Positions 25,239 to 33,137 of a DNA stretch of 38,516 bases are shown here, one piece after another. Source of the stretch: Pseudarthrobacter sulfonivorans (GTDB taxonomy: Bacteria; Actinomycetota; Actinomycetes; Actinomycetales; Micrococcaceae). The translations under genes were made by a program, and so were the position numbers. Every line of letters begins with the position of its first letter. The first letter of the stretch is position 1. The stretch lies in contig NZ_JANFCZ010000033.1 of NCBI RefSeq assembly GCF_024391045.1, forward strand, positions 1 through 38,516, read 5' to 3'. Under the pieces are notes generated by a model. It was given only the letters and a program-made list of their open reading frames with translations, did no database searches and was not told the DNA's origin.

Positions 25239-25823
25239 CTAAGCCGAGGGATCAACCACGTCCTGCACCACCTCGTTGTGCCGCAGGAACCACGGCTTGA
25301 ACGGCGGATCAAAACGGGCAAAGCGCGGCGGCCCGACGGACGTCAGACCAGCCAGGGACAGCGCCGCCTGCAGGCCTTCGTTGCGGTGCGCAAAAGCCTT
25401 TCCGGTGCCGCTGCCGGCGAAGCGGACCACTGCCGCCAGGAAACCCGGAACGGCCCGGACCACAACGTCAGGGTTGGTGGGAACCGGAGCCGTTTCCGCC
25501 GTCGTACCCTCCGGGAGCACAAAGGAAATCACAAAAACGGCGGGCGCACCGCTGCCCGGCAACGGACCGCCTTGGAGCACCGGCGCGGTCATCGCCAGCT
25601 TTTGCGCCGGCCCGGTCTCCTGAATGACCGGGGCTGTCATCGCCAGCTTTTGCCGCGCCGTATTGCTCCCGCTGATGTAGTTGAACAGATGCCGGAAGGC
25701 GGCACTTCCGGCCCGGTCAAAGGTGGTCCTGACGTGAACCTCGGCGACAACGTGCGCGGGATAGCGGCGCAACTCAAAGTGCGGGTAGCGCTGGATCAGC
25801 TCATAGGGTTGCTGTTCGGTCAT
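25239..25823 (-). CDS. SOUL-family heme-binding-like protein, 194 aa
   Basis: It belongs to the SOUL/HBP fold group, thought to bind heme or tetrapyrroles; bacterial roles are poorly known. Family signs are YELIQRYPHFELRRYPAHVVAEV at the N-terminus, FRHLFNYISGSN near 45 and two copies of QKLAMTAPV near 59 and 75 (the family's MTAPV block, doubled as often seen). The end has GPPRFARFDPPFKPWFLRHNEV, where PP.TP.FLRRNEV is typical. ATG 25823 has GGAG close before it; the longer frame to 25928 overlaps the ArsR promoter region and lacks a ribosome site. It converges on the monooxygenase with 12 bp between stops. Confidence 0.88.
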   Translation of the reverse strand: MTEQQPYELIQRYPHFELRRYPAHVVAEVHVRTTFDRAGSAAFRHLFNYISGSNTARQKLAMTAPVIQETGPAQKLAMTAPVLQGGPLPGSGAPAVFVISFVLPEGTTAETAPVPTNPDVVVRAVPGFLAAVVRFAGSGTGKAFAHRNEGLQAALSLAGLTSVGPPRFARFDPPFKPWFLRHNEVVQDVVDPSA

Positions 25824-25928
25824 GGCTCCAGACCCTACGCCGGTCCGGCGCGGGCGGCCAGACTCCGGGGACCGGCCCCGGCAATCTTTCGCCGGGCGGA
25901 GCCATGCAGTCACCCGCCCCCTAGACAT

Positions 25929-25951
25929 GTGACCATTCTGTCACCTATTCT
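25929..25951 (+). promoter_or_regulatory. Inverted repeat and -10-like box of the ArsR-type gene
   Basis: GTGAC (25929-25933) and GTCAC (25940-25944) flank CATTCT, followed at once by a -10-like TATTCT (25946-25951) and, 4 bp later, the GTG start codon. The spacing implies a leaderless or nearly leaderless transcript with an autoregulatory operator upstream of the -10. Confidence 0.5.
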
Positions 25952-25954
25952 GGA

Positions 25955-26710
25955 GTGGTGGACGCCGTATTCAAGGCCCTCGCCGACCCCACCCGCCGGG
26001 ACCTGCTCGATGAGCTCTTCCGGGAGGACGGGCAGACCCTCCACGCACTCGAGGCCCGCTTCGACATGACCCGCTACGGGGTCATGAAGCACCTCAGGCT
26101 GCTGGAGGACGCCGGCCTGGTGGTCACCCGCCGTCGGGGCCGCGAAAAACTCCACTTCCTGAATCCGGTGCCCATCCGGCTGATCCACGACCGCTGGGTG
26201 AGCAAATACGCCGAACCATGGGCCGCTGGCCTCAGCGACCTCAAAACCAGATTGGAAAGTCCCATGGAAAAGATCTTCGAAATCTACATCAAGACCACCC
26301 CGGAACGGCTCTGGGAGGCCATCACGGACAGCGAGATCCGCAGCAAATACCAGTTCGGGAACTCCATCACCTCCGACTGGACCCCAGGCGGCCGGTTCGA
26401 AATGGGCAACCCCAAGGCCGGGGACCTGCTGGGCGAAGGCGAGAACATCGAAGTTGACCCGCCGCGCAGGCTCGTGCAGACCATGACCGCGCTCTGGGGC
26501 GAGGACGTCAAGGCCGAAGGGACCTCCCGCATCACCTGGGAGATCGAACCCGTGGGCGACTCCTGCCACCTTACGGTCACCCACGACCAGCTCCGCGAAG
26601 GCGCCAACGAACAGCTCTACGGCGGCTGGCCCATGATCCTCTCCGGCCTGAAGACCTGGCTGGAAACCGGCGAGAAGCTCACCACCCCCGGCTCCCTCAT
26701 GTACACGTAA
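25955..26710 (+). CDS. ArsR-type regulator fused to a SRPBCC (AHSA1) domain, 251 aa
   Basis: Residues 1 to about 95 are an ArsR winged helix: VFKALADPTRRDLLDELF, TLHALEARFDMTRYGVMKHLRLLEDAGLV and RRRGREKLHFLNPVPI. Residues about 103-250 are an AHSA1/START-like ligand-cavity domain: MEKIFEIYIKTTPERLWEAITD, WTPGGRFEMGN and GGWPMILSGLKTWLETG. In many genomes these are two adjacent genes, so the fusion suggests one protein senses a hydrophobic ligand and controls DNA directly. It lacks the Cys metal sites of arsenic-type ArsR. Two GTG codons in tandem (25955, 25958) can start it; GTG 25955 is adjacent to the -10 box. No target gene besides its own promoter is evident. Confidence 0.85.
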   Translation: MVDAVFKALADPTRRDLLDELFREDGQTLHALEARFDMTRYGVMKHLRLLEDAGLVVTRRRGREKLHFLNPVPIRLIHDRWVSKYAEPWAAGLSDLKTRLESPMEKIFEIYIKTTPERLWEAITDSEIRSKYQFGNSITSDWTPGGRFEMGNPKAGDLLGEGENIEVDPPRRLVQTMTALWGEDVKAEGTSRITWEIEPVGDSCHLTVTHDQLREGANEQLYGGWPMILSGLKTWLETGEKLTTPGSLMYT

Positions 26711-26717
26711 GGCTGGT

Positions 26718-26744
26718 CGGCGGCACCCACCGCGGGTGCCGCCG
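26718..26744. terminator. Terminator hairpin between converging genes
   Basis: A perfect 11-bp GC stem CGGCGGCACCC with its complement (26734-26744) and a 5-nt loop, directly after the ArsR-SRPBCC stop and before the stop of the oppositely oriented SDR gene. The T-run is weak. Confidence 0.65.
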
Positions 26745-26770
26745 TCGTGGTCCTTGAGCCTCCGCTGGTG

Positions 26771-27532
26771 CTAGATAGCGGTGTAGCCGCCGTCGGCATT
26801 AATGATGGATCCCGTCAGCGCCGAAGAGCCGTCGCCCGCGAGGAACAACACCACGTTGGCGATCTCCTCGGGCCGAAGCAAGCGCCCGATGGGTTGTTTG
26901 GAAATCATCTGCGAGCGCGTCTCTTCCGGCAGTTGAGCCAGCAAGGGCGTGTCCACGTAGCCCGGCGACACGGCGTTGAACCGAATACCTTCCCTGGCGT
27001 AGGTCAGGGCCGCCGAACGGGTGAAGTTGGCAACGGCTGCCTTCGCCGCAGAATAGGCATTGCTGTTCGCTTGCCCCACATGGGCCAGAATCGAGGCCAT
27101 GTTGATCACCGAAGCCGTCCGCGGTTCTGCGGTGTTCCTCCGGCCGTCGAGAATCGTGGCCACAGCCCATTTGTTGCAAACCGCAACACCCGTGAGGTTC
27201 ACGTCAATGACACGCTGCCACTTGGACAGGTCGAGTTCGTGAAGCGGCGCCTTTGCTTCGGGAATTCCGGCATTGGCCACCAGGACGTCAAGCCCGCCAA
27301 AGGTGCGCGCTGCCCCTTCCATCAGGCCGCGCACCGATTCCTCGTCAGTCACATCCGTAGGAACGAACCGGGCCTGCCCACCCTTGGCGTTGATTCTCTG
27401 GGCAACTTCCGAACCGGCACTGCCGATGTCACCGATAGTGACTGCATATCCCGCCTCCGCGAGCTTCAGGGCAATGGCTTCCCCGATCCCGGAGCCCCCG
27501 CCTGTCACCACCGCGGATCGTGCGTCTCCCAT
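26771..27532 (-). CDS. Short-chain dehydrogenase/reductase, 253 aa
   Basis: A classical SDR that would oxidise a secondary alcohol or reduce a ketone with NAD(P). Seen: TGGGSGIGEAIALKLAEAG (residues 10-28, cofactor loop) with a following Asp (D35 in TIGDIGS) that favours NAD, NAG near 90, catalytic Ser in INMASILAHVG near 145 and YSAAK near 159-163. The ending GSIINADGGYTAI is typical. The start is ATG 27532, 2 nt after the stop of the flavoprotein gene, so it is translated as the second gene of that leftward operon. In the cluster it is a candidate for the alcohol-to-ketone step; substrate unproven. Confidence 0.9.
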   Translation of the reverse strand: MGDARSAVVTGGGSGIGEAIALKLAEAGYAVTIGDIGSAGSEVAQRINAKGGQARFVPTDVTDEESVRGLMEGAARTFGGLDVLVANAGIPEAKAPLHELDLSKWQRVIDVNLTGVAVCNKWAVATILDGRRNTAEPRTASVINMASILAHVGQANSNAYSAAKAAVANFTRSAALTYAREGIRFNAVSPGYVDTPLLAQLPEETRSQMISKQPIGRLLRPEEIANVVLFLAGDGSSALTGSIINADGGYTAI

Positions 27533-27534
27533 GG

Positions 27535-29250
27535 TCAGACCAGTTCGGAACGCTTGCCGCGCTCGGCCGCAAGTTTGGCGATGTCCCGGCCAGCCCGGTA
27601 ACCGAAGACAAGGGCGGGGCCAATGTGGGAACCGTAGCCCGGGTAGCCGCCGCCGAACACACTGACTGCTGCCGCCCCGACGGCGATCAGGCCTGGAATT
27701 GCCGTCCCTTCCTCCGTCTTGACCTCGGAGCGATCGTTGACGCCGATCCCAGCGAAAGTGCCAAGATCACCCATCTGGATTTTGGCCGCAAAGTACGGTC
27801 CCTTGCCCACCGTGGCCAGGTTCGGGTTGGGCTTGTGCTCCATGTCGCCGCGGAAGTGGTTGTACAAGGTGGAGCCTCGGCCGAACGCCGGATCCTCGCC
27901 GCGTTCAGCAGCGGGGTTGAACTCCGCCACGGTTTCCTGCAGCCCCTTGGCGTCAATGCCGAGCTTGCCGGCCAGTTCCTCCAGCGTTGCCCCCTTGACC
28001 AGGTAGCCGGTCTTATAGAAGTAACCGCGCGGCATGGGCCAGGGCTTGGCATAGCCGATGCCGTACTTGTGCATGGTCCTGGCGTCACCGATCACGTAGC
28101 CGAACGTCTTGTCCTCAGCCTGGTTGTGGGCGATCATGGCACCGCCGAAGTCGTGGTAACTCAGCGCCTCGTTGCCGAAGCGCTTTCCGTGCCGGTCCAC
28201 AGCGATCAGCCCCGGCAGTCCGATCGCGCGAAGGTGCGGGAACAGCCGCTCCCTGCCGTTGAGGTACTTGAAGACTGTCACCGGCGCCCAGGAACCGACG
28301 CTGAACACTGAGTTGTCGATGTGTCCGCCGGCGCTGATGGCCAGGTTGGCGGCGTCGCCGCCGTGGCCCACGGTGGGCGTGAAATGGTCGTCGCCCTCAG
28401 CATCGTGCGGGAAGTATTGCTTGCGCAGTTCCTTGTTGCCGGAGAATCCGCCGGCGGCGAGGATGACGCCCAGTTTTGCCGTGACCGTGGCGGCACGGGC
28501 TCCTCCGATGACCGCCCCCGTCACGGTGCCGGCGTCGTCCCGGGTCAGTGAAAGAGCAGGTGCGGAGTTCCAGAGCCGTACGCCCAAATCGTCGGCGCTC
28601 TTGACCATGCGGGTCATCAGGGCGTTGCCGTTGGAGCGCTGCACAGGCCGCTTGTACCGGGCGGCATCGAACCAGGTGCGGAGCAGCTTCTTTGCCACGT
28701 AGACGAAGGAACTCACTGACTGGTTGACGTGGAAGAACTCGTTGATGTCCGGGCCCACCTGCGGCATGTAGCCGAAGACCGTGTAGGAACTCATGTACGG
28801 CTGCATCAGAAGGCGTTTGTCCCCGAGTACGCGTGCGTCAACGTCCTGCGGCAGGATGGCCCGGCCCGAGAGCTTGGCGCCGGGCAGGTCCATTTTGTAG
28901 TCGGGGGATTTCTCCGGATACGTGAACTTCACCTCGGTTTCGTTCTCGAAGAAGGAAATGGCCTCGGGCACGGTGTCCAGGAAGGTCCGGACGCCCGCCT
29001 CGTTGAAGGTATCCGGGGCGAGGTTCTTCAGGTAGGTTTCCGCTTCCTCGCGGGTGTCACCCTGAGCCACTCCCTGCTTGTTTCCGGGGACCCAGGCCCA
29101 GCCCGCCGAAATTGCCGTGGTGCCGCCAAAGTACTGCTCCTTCTCGGCAACGATCACGCTCAATCCCTGCGATGCGGCTTTCAAAGCTGCGGCCATGCCA
29201 GCCACACCGGACCCGATCACCAGGACATCACACACAACGCTCTTACTCAT
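27535..29250 (-). CDS. FAD-dependent dehydrogenase, 3-ketosteroid Delta1-dehydrogenase-like, 571 aa
   Basis: It belongs to the FAD_binding_2 family with KstD-type layout: FAD motif VLVIGSGVAGMAAALKAASQG (residues 9-29), EKEQYFGGTTAISAGWAWVPGN near 36-57, LAAGGFSGNKELRKQYFP near 260 and the C-terminal GGGYPGYGSHIGPALVFGY. The last holds Tyr536 and Gly540, equivalent to the Tyr-x3-Gly that in KstD binds and polarises the substrate keto group. These enzymes desaturate a ring next to a ketone. The start is ATG 29250, preceded by a GGAG-like site. First gene of a two-gene leftward operon with the SDR; an operator candidate lies 99 bp upstream. A 4-oxo alicyclic acid is a plausible substrate. No other steroid genes are present. 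Confidence 0.88.
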   Translation of the reverse strand: MSKSVVCDVLVIGSGVAGMAAALKAASQGLSVIVAEKEQYFGGTTAISAGWAWVPGNKQGVAQGDTREEAETYLKNLAPDTFNEAGVRTFLDTVPEAISFFENETEVKFTYPEKSPDYKMDLPGAKLSGRAILPQDVDARVLGDKRLLMQPYMSSYTVFGYMPQVGPDINEFFHVNQSVSSFVYVAKKLLRTWFDAARYKRPVQRSNGNALMTRMVKSADDLGVRLWNSAPALSLTRDDAGTVTGAVIGGARAATVTAKLGVILAAGGFSGNKELRKQYFPHDAEGDDHFTPTVGHGGDAANLAISAGGHIDNSVFSVGSWAPVTVFKYLNGRERLFPHLRAIGLPGLIAVDRHGKRFGNEALSYHDFGGAMIAHNQAEDKTFGYVIGDARTMHKYGIGYAKPWPMPRGYFYKTGYLVKGATLEELAGKLGIDAKGLQETVAEFNPAAERGEDPAFGRGSTLYNHFRGDMEHKPNPNLATVGKGPYFAAKIQMGDLGTFAGIGVNDRSEVKTEEGTAIPGLIAVGAAAVSVFGGGYPGYGSHIGPALVFGYRAGRDIAKLAAERGKRSELV

Positions 29251-29348
29251 GTCTTCTTGCTCCGTTCAGTGGCTGCACGCGTCGGTGCCGCAGCCGGGGT
29301 GGAATGCCAGCCCCCAGTAGAGCGGGTTCGGAGAATCATCACGACGGC

Positions 29349-29369
29349 GATTACCATTGAACGGGAATC
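29349..29369. promoter_or_regulatory. Inverted-repeat operator between the KstD-like gene and its IclR regulator
   Basis: Arms GATTACC and GGGAATC (one mismatch) around ATTGAAC. In the leftward direction the core reads CCGTTCAATGG, matching sites at 30176-30196 and 37577-37595. It is 99 bp from the flavoprotein start and 13 bp from the regulator start, so it could serve both catabolic control and autoregulation. Confidence 0.65.
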
Positions 29370-29382
29370 ACGAGGAGGTTCA

Positions 29383-30168
29383 GTGGCAAATTCCGACTCA
29401 GGCGAATCGATCATCGCCCGCTTCGTCCGGATCCTGAGTGCTTTCGATGACCGCCACCAGACCATGAGCGTCGCTGAACTGGGCCGCCGGACGGGGCTTC
29501 CTGTCACCACCACCTACAGGATGGTCAACGAACTGCTGCTCGAGCGGCTCTTGGAGCGCGAACCGGGCGGCGAAGTCCATATCGGCACCCGGATGTGGGA
29601 GCTGGTGTCCCGCGGGTCGAAGATGGTGGGCCTCAGGGAGGCTGCGCTGCCGTTCATGGAGGACGTCCAATCAGTGGTCCAGCACGCCACCACACTGGGC
29701 ATCCTGGATTCCGATGAGGTCCTCTACATCGAGCGGATCGGTACGCATTCCACTGTTGTGGACATTTCGAAAATCGCGGGCCGGCTCCCCCTGCACGCGA
29801 CATCATCGGGCCTGATTCTGCTGGCCCATTCCCCGGCCGCGTACCAGGACGTCATCCTCGCCAGGCCACTGACGAAGTACACAGACACCACGCTCACCGA
29901 ACCGGCCGTGCTGCGCCGCCACCTGGCCGATATCCGGCAACGGGGCTTCGCCGCCATGCCCGGAGTCATCGTTCCCGAGACCACCGGCATTGCGGTGCCG
30001 GTCTTCGGACCCGACAACACCGCCGTGGCAGCCCTCAGCGTGATCGTGCCGCGGACCGAGGAGCATACGGCCGCCCGGGTCCCGGTGCTCATGGCCGGAG
30101 CCCGCGGAGTTTCCCGGGCACTGGGCTGGCGAGGTGAGTTGAAGGGAACGGTCCGCCAAAGCCAATGA
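29383..30168 (+). CDS. IclR-family transcriptional regulator of the catabolic cluster, 261 aa
   Basis: The helix-turn-helix is about residues 10-62 (IIARFVRILSAF, then MSVAELGRRTGLPVTTTYRMVNELLLERLLE). The effector domain follows with AGRLPLHATSSGLILLAHSP, RQRGFAAMPGVIVPETTGIAVPVFGP and a VAALSVIVPR end, as in IclR members that sense aromatic or alicyclic acids. GTG 29383 has GAGGAGG 4 nt upstream; longer frames run through the divergent promoter. It is a clear paralogue of the regulator at 37618-38412, both beginning Val-Ala-Asn-Ser-x-Ser-Gly-Glu-Ser. Activator or repressor cannot be told; the shared operator core upstream of three operons makes it or its paralogue the likely cluster regulator. 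Confidence 0.9.
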   Translation: MANSDSGESIIARFVRILSAFDDRHQTMSVAELGRRTGLPVTTTYRMVNELLLERLLEREPGGEVHIGTRMWELVSRGSKMVGLREAALPFMEDVQSVVQHATTLGILDSDEVLYIERIGTHSTVVDISKIAGRLPLHATSSGLILLAHSPAAYQDVILARPLTKYTDTTLTEPAVLRRHLADIRQRGFAAMPGVIVPETTGIAVPVFGPDNTAVAALSVIVPRTEEHTAARVPVLMAGARGVSRALGWRGELKGTVRQSQ

Positions 30169-30175
30169 GGTGCTG

Positions 30176-30196
30176 GATTACCGTTCATCGGTAATC
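30176..30196. promoter_or_regulatory. Perfect inverted-repeat operator upstream of the SDR-FAD-Dabb-MHS operon
   Basis: Arms GATTACCG and CGGTAATC are fully complementary around TTCAT. The core CCGTTCATCGG matches the other two sites. It ends 79 bp before the SDR start and begins 7 bp after the IclR stop. There is no T-run, so a terminator is less likely. Confidence 0.72.
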
Positions 30197-30275
30197 GTGT
30201 GGTCCCACTCACAACTCCCCTGCCACCGTAGCTAAGGCGCGGCGCAGAGGCTGCGCGAGTTACGAGGAGCGGATC

Positions 30276-31037
30276 ATGAACAACACGAACAACCGTGTCG
30301 CCGGCAAGACGGCGGTCATCACCGGTGGCAGGGGGGACCTCGGCAGCGCAACGGCGGCGCTGCTCGCCGAGCACGGCGCAACGGTGGCAAGCCTCGATAT
30401 GGCCGGGACCCCTGCCGGGGCCACCCACGGGAACGTCCGGGAGTACGACGTCGATGTCACGGACGAGGACAGCGTTGCCGACGCGATCCGGCGCATCACC
30501 GCGGACATCGGCGTTCCGGACATCCTGGTCAACGCGGCCGGAATCATCGGACCGGCCGGCGCATCCCACACCGCCTCCGTGACGGACTTCGACACGATTT
30601 TCAACGTCAACGTCAAGGGGGTCTGGCTGATGACCAAGCACGTGGTCCCCGGCATGATTGCCAAAGGCGCCGGCAGCATCATTAACTTCTCCTCGATCCA
30701 CGGCCTCACCGGCGGCAGCAGCGTCCCGCTCTACCACGCCACCAAGGGCGCCGTCCGGCTGCTGAGCAAGTCGGATGCGGCCGCCTACGGGGCCCACGGC
30801 ATCAGGGTGAACTCCATCCACCCCGGTTCCATGAACACCCGCATGAGCCGCCGCTCCGCGGAACAGTCCGTGGTGGGTCCCGAGGAGTACTACAAGCAGC
30901 TCCTCGGCTCAAACCCGCTGCCCCGGCAGGGTGAACCCGAAGAAATCGCCTACGGCGTGCTCTACCTGGCGTCGGACGAATCCCGCTTCACCACAGGTTC
31001 GGAACTCGTGATCGACGGCGGTTACACCGCGGTCTAA
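30276..31037 (+). CDS. Short-chain dehydrogenase/reductase, 253 aa
   Basis: A second classical SDR, first gene of the rightward catabolic operon. The cofactor loop is TGGRGDLGSATAALLAEHG (residues 17-35), a variant of TGxxxGxG in which Arg-Gly-Asp replaces the usual Ser-Gly-Ile. SLDMAG gives an Asp that favours NAD. NAAG near 92, Ser in INFSSIHG near 145 and YHATK near 158-162 complete the active site, and GSELVIDGGYTAV ends it. GAGGAGCGG precedes ATG 30276. It is only moderately similar to the SDR at 26771-27532, so the two probably act on different alcohols or stereoisomers in the same pathway. Confidence 0.91.
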   Translation: MNNTNNRVAGKTAVITGGRGDLGSATAALLAEHGATVASLDMAGTPAGATHGNVREYDVDVTDEDSVADAIRRITADIGVPDILVNAAGIIGPAGASHTASVTDFDTIFNVNVKGVWLMTKHVVPGMIAKGAGSIINFSSIHGLTGGSSVPLYHATKGAVRLLSKSDAAAYGAHGIRVNSIHPGSMNTRMSRRSAEQSVVGPEEYYKQLLGSNPLPRQGEPEEIAYGVLYLASDESRFTTGSELVIDGGYTAV

Positions 31038-31118
31038 GCCGACCTCCCGCTCCCCCGCCGGCACCGTTTACGGGTGCGCGGCAGCCCTTAGACATCTCCC
31101 GAAAGGCATCAAACAACC

Positions 31119-32795
31119 ATGAAATTCGTCAGTGGAACCGCGGCGGAAAACTACGACGTCGTCGTCGTCGGTTCCGGAGCCGGCGCCCTCACCGCCGGGG
31201 CTACTGCCGCCCGCGCCGGCAAATCCGTCATCATCCTGGAGAAAAGCGATCTTCTGGGCGGAACGTCGGCCGTTTCCGGCGGCATGCTGTGGGTGGCAGA
31301 CAACCACCACGCCTGCGAGGCGGGCATCGCCGACTCCAAGGCGGCGGCCGCCGAGTACGTGCGCGCGGTGGCCCGTGGCCGGGGCCGCGAGGAACTGCTC
31401 GACGCCGCGTTGAACTACGGCGACCAGATGCTGCAGTTTGTGGAGGACCAGTGCGGCGTCCGGTTCATCTTCCTGGATAACTTCCCGGACTACCGGCAGG
31501 ACCTGCCCGGTGCGCTGGAGGGCGGCCGCACAGTGGAACCGGAACTGTTCAACAGCAAGGAAGCACTGGGGTCACTTACGGCGCATGTCCGCACCGACGG
31601 CCGGGCACCCTTCACGATGCAGGAATACGAGACCTGGGGCGCGTTCACCAAGTTCCCCTGGGACGAGTTGGATCTCCGCCAAAAGGAGGGCCTCGTGGCT
31701 AAGGGACAGGCCCTGGTGTCCATGCTGCTGGCGAGCCTGGTCCGGTCCGGGGCCGCACTGGTCACCGGAGCACGCGGACACCGTCTGGTGACCGACGGCG
31801 GCCGGGTGACCGGAGTGGAGCTGGAAACCGGCGAAATCATCGGAGCCACGGACGGCGTGGTGCTGGCCACGGGCGGTTTCGAATGGGACAAAGCGCTGGC
31901 CGACTCGATGCTGGCGTCGCGGCTGCACACCATGTGCTCACCGCCCTCAAACACCGGCGACGGGCTGCGGATGTCCCAGCGCATCGGCGGCCAGACCCGC
32001 GGTACCCGCGAAGCGTGGTGGGCCCCGATGTCCATCACGGGGGACCTGCGCGACGGGCAGCCCATTGGGACCCTCCTCCGCTTCGAACGCCAGGGCCCGG
32101 GATCGATCATGGTCAACCGGCACGGCCGCCGCTTCGCCAACGAATCCCAGAACTACAACGATCTGGCCCGCTGCCTCCAGTCCTGGGACTCCGCCGCGAA
32201 CCAGACCCTGAACACTCCCGCACACGTGATTGTGGACCACGCCTACATGCAGCGCTACGGCATCCTGGCCCACCGCGCCGGCCAGCCCACACCGGACTAC
32301 CTGACCGAGGCGGCAACCCTTGAAGAGCTTGCCGCAAAGATCGGTGTTCCCGCCGAGAACCTCAGCGCGACCGTGGCGCGCTTCAACGAATTCGCCGCCA
32401 AGGGCCAGGATCCCGATTTCGGCCGCGGCACCAGCGCCTACGACCGGTATTGGGGTGACGCCGATAACGCGTACCCGAACCCGTCCCTTGCGCCGCTGCA
32501 GACCGGACCTTTCTACGCCATGCAGGTAGTCAACGGCGCCTTCGGAACCAACGGCGGCATCGCCACCGACGGACTCGCCCGCGTCCTGGACGTCGACAAC
32601 AACCCGGTGCCAGGCCTGTTTGCCGCCGGCAACACCACCGAAAACGCGTACGCGGCCGGCTACCCCGGCGCCGGCGCGACGCTGGGCCCCATCATGACCA
32701 TGGGCTACCTTGCCGGACGGACCATCGCCGGCGAGGATCCTGCCTACGCCTCCCCGGCAACCACGGAACCTGCCGCTGAACTGGTGGGTGCCTGA
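31119..32795 (+). CDS. FAD-dependent dehydrogenase, KstD-like, 558 aa
   Basis: Second FAD_binding_2 flavoprotein of the cluster: VVVVGSGAGALTAGATAARAG (residues 14-34), EKSDLLGGTSAVSGGMLWVADN near 42-62, VVLATGGFEWDKALAD near 245, the GSIMVNRHGRRFANESQNYND block near 325 and the C-terminal AAGYPGAGATLGPIMTMGY. The last holds Tyr515 and Gly519, the KstD keto-binding pair. It would remove hydrogens from a ring beside a ketone or from a cyclohexenone. It is divergent from the 571-aa enzyme, so two successive desaturations by two enzymes is the natural reading. It starts 81 bp after the SDR and is followed after 1 bp by the Dabb gene, indicating coupled translation. Confidence 0.88.
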   Translation: MKFVSGTAAENYDVVVVGSGAGALTAGATAARAGKSVIILEKSDLLGGTSAVSGGMLWVADNHHACEAGIADSKAAAAEYVRAVARGRGREELLDAALNYGDQMLQFVEDQCGVRFIFLDNFPDYRQDLPGALEGGRTVEPELFNSKEALGSLTAHVRTDGRAPFTMQEYETWGAFTKFPWDELDLRQKEGLVAKGQALVSMLLASLVRSGAALVTGARGHRLVTDGGRVTGVELETGEIIGATDGVVLATGGFEWDKALADSMLASRLHTMCSPPSNTGDGLRMSQRIGGQTRGTREAWWAPMSITGDLRDGQPIGTLLRFERQGPGSIMVNRHGRRFANESQNYNDLARCLQSWDSAANQTLNTPAHVIVDHAYMQRYGILAHRAGQPTPDYLTEAATLEELAAKIGVPAENLSATVARFNEFAAKGQDPDFGRGTSAYDRYWGDADNAYPNPSLAPLQTGPFYAMQVVNGAFGTNGGIATDGLARVLDVDNNPVPGLFAAGNTTENAYAAGYPGAGATLGPIMTMGYLAGRTIAGEDPAYASPATTEPAAELVGA

Positions 32796-32796
32796 G

Positions 32797-33126
32797 ATGA
32801 TCCGCCACACCGTACTTTTCAAGTTCAAACCGGACTTCCCGGCCGCCGACAAGCAGGCCTGGATCGCCGGACTCAATAGGATGAGCGGCAATATCCCTGG
32901 CATGCTCAGCCTGACGCACGGACCCGATGTGCTCAGCACCGAGCGGTCCTTCGACTACGCCATCGTGGCGGACTTCAACAACGTCGAGGACATCGCGGTC
33001 TACAACACGCACCCGCTCCACGAGCCGCTCAAGGCGTACTCGTTCCCCAACAGCCAGCAAATCCTCTCGGTGGACTTCCACCTCCAGGATCCGCAGCCGG
33101 CTTCCACCAAGACACCGCTGTCTTAA
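32797..33126 (+). CDS. Dabb-domain (stress-responsive A/B barrel) protein, 109 aa
   Basis: A small dimeric ferredoxin-like barrel protein. The pattern MIRHTVLFKFKPDFPAADKQAW, then LSLTHGPDVLSTERSFDYAIVADFNNVEDIAVYNTHPLHEPL, is diagnostic: the HTVLF strand with His and the final YNTHPLHE helix. Dabb proteins are mostly uncharacterised, but some are cyclases or act on phenolic or keto substrates (olivetolic acid cyclase has this fold). Being translationally coupled to a desaturase, it could assist a tautomerisation or ring rearrangement of the product. That is inference. Its ATG lies 1 bp after the flavoprotein stop, with GGTGGGTG upstream. Confidence 0.85.
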   Translation: MIRHTVLFKFKPDFPAADKQAWIAGLNRMSGNIPGMLSLTHGPDVLSTERSFDYAIVADFNNVEDIAVYNTHPLHEPLKAYSFPNSQQILSVDFHLQDPQPASTKTPLS

Positions 33127-33137
33127 GGAGATTCCAC

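Noticed and set aside
30176..30196. Terminator of the IclR gene at 29383-30168
   Set aside because: The stem is only 8 bp, lacks a T-run, and its core recurs upstream of two other operons, so an operator is a better explanation.
31061..31077. GCACC/GGTGC repeat between the SDR and the flavoprotein as a fourth operator
   Set aside because: Its centre has different spacing and lacks the CCGTTSAWYGG core; most likely a chance or minor hairpin inside the operon.
27535..32795. Steroid degradation locus
   Set aside because: The flavoproteins are KstD-like, but no ketosteroid hydroxylase, ring-cleavage dioxygenase, Mce or thiolase genes are in the window; KstD-like enzymes also act on small cyclic ketones.
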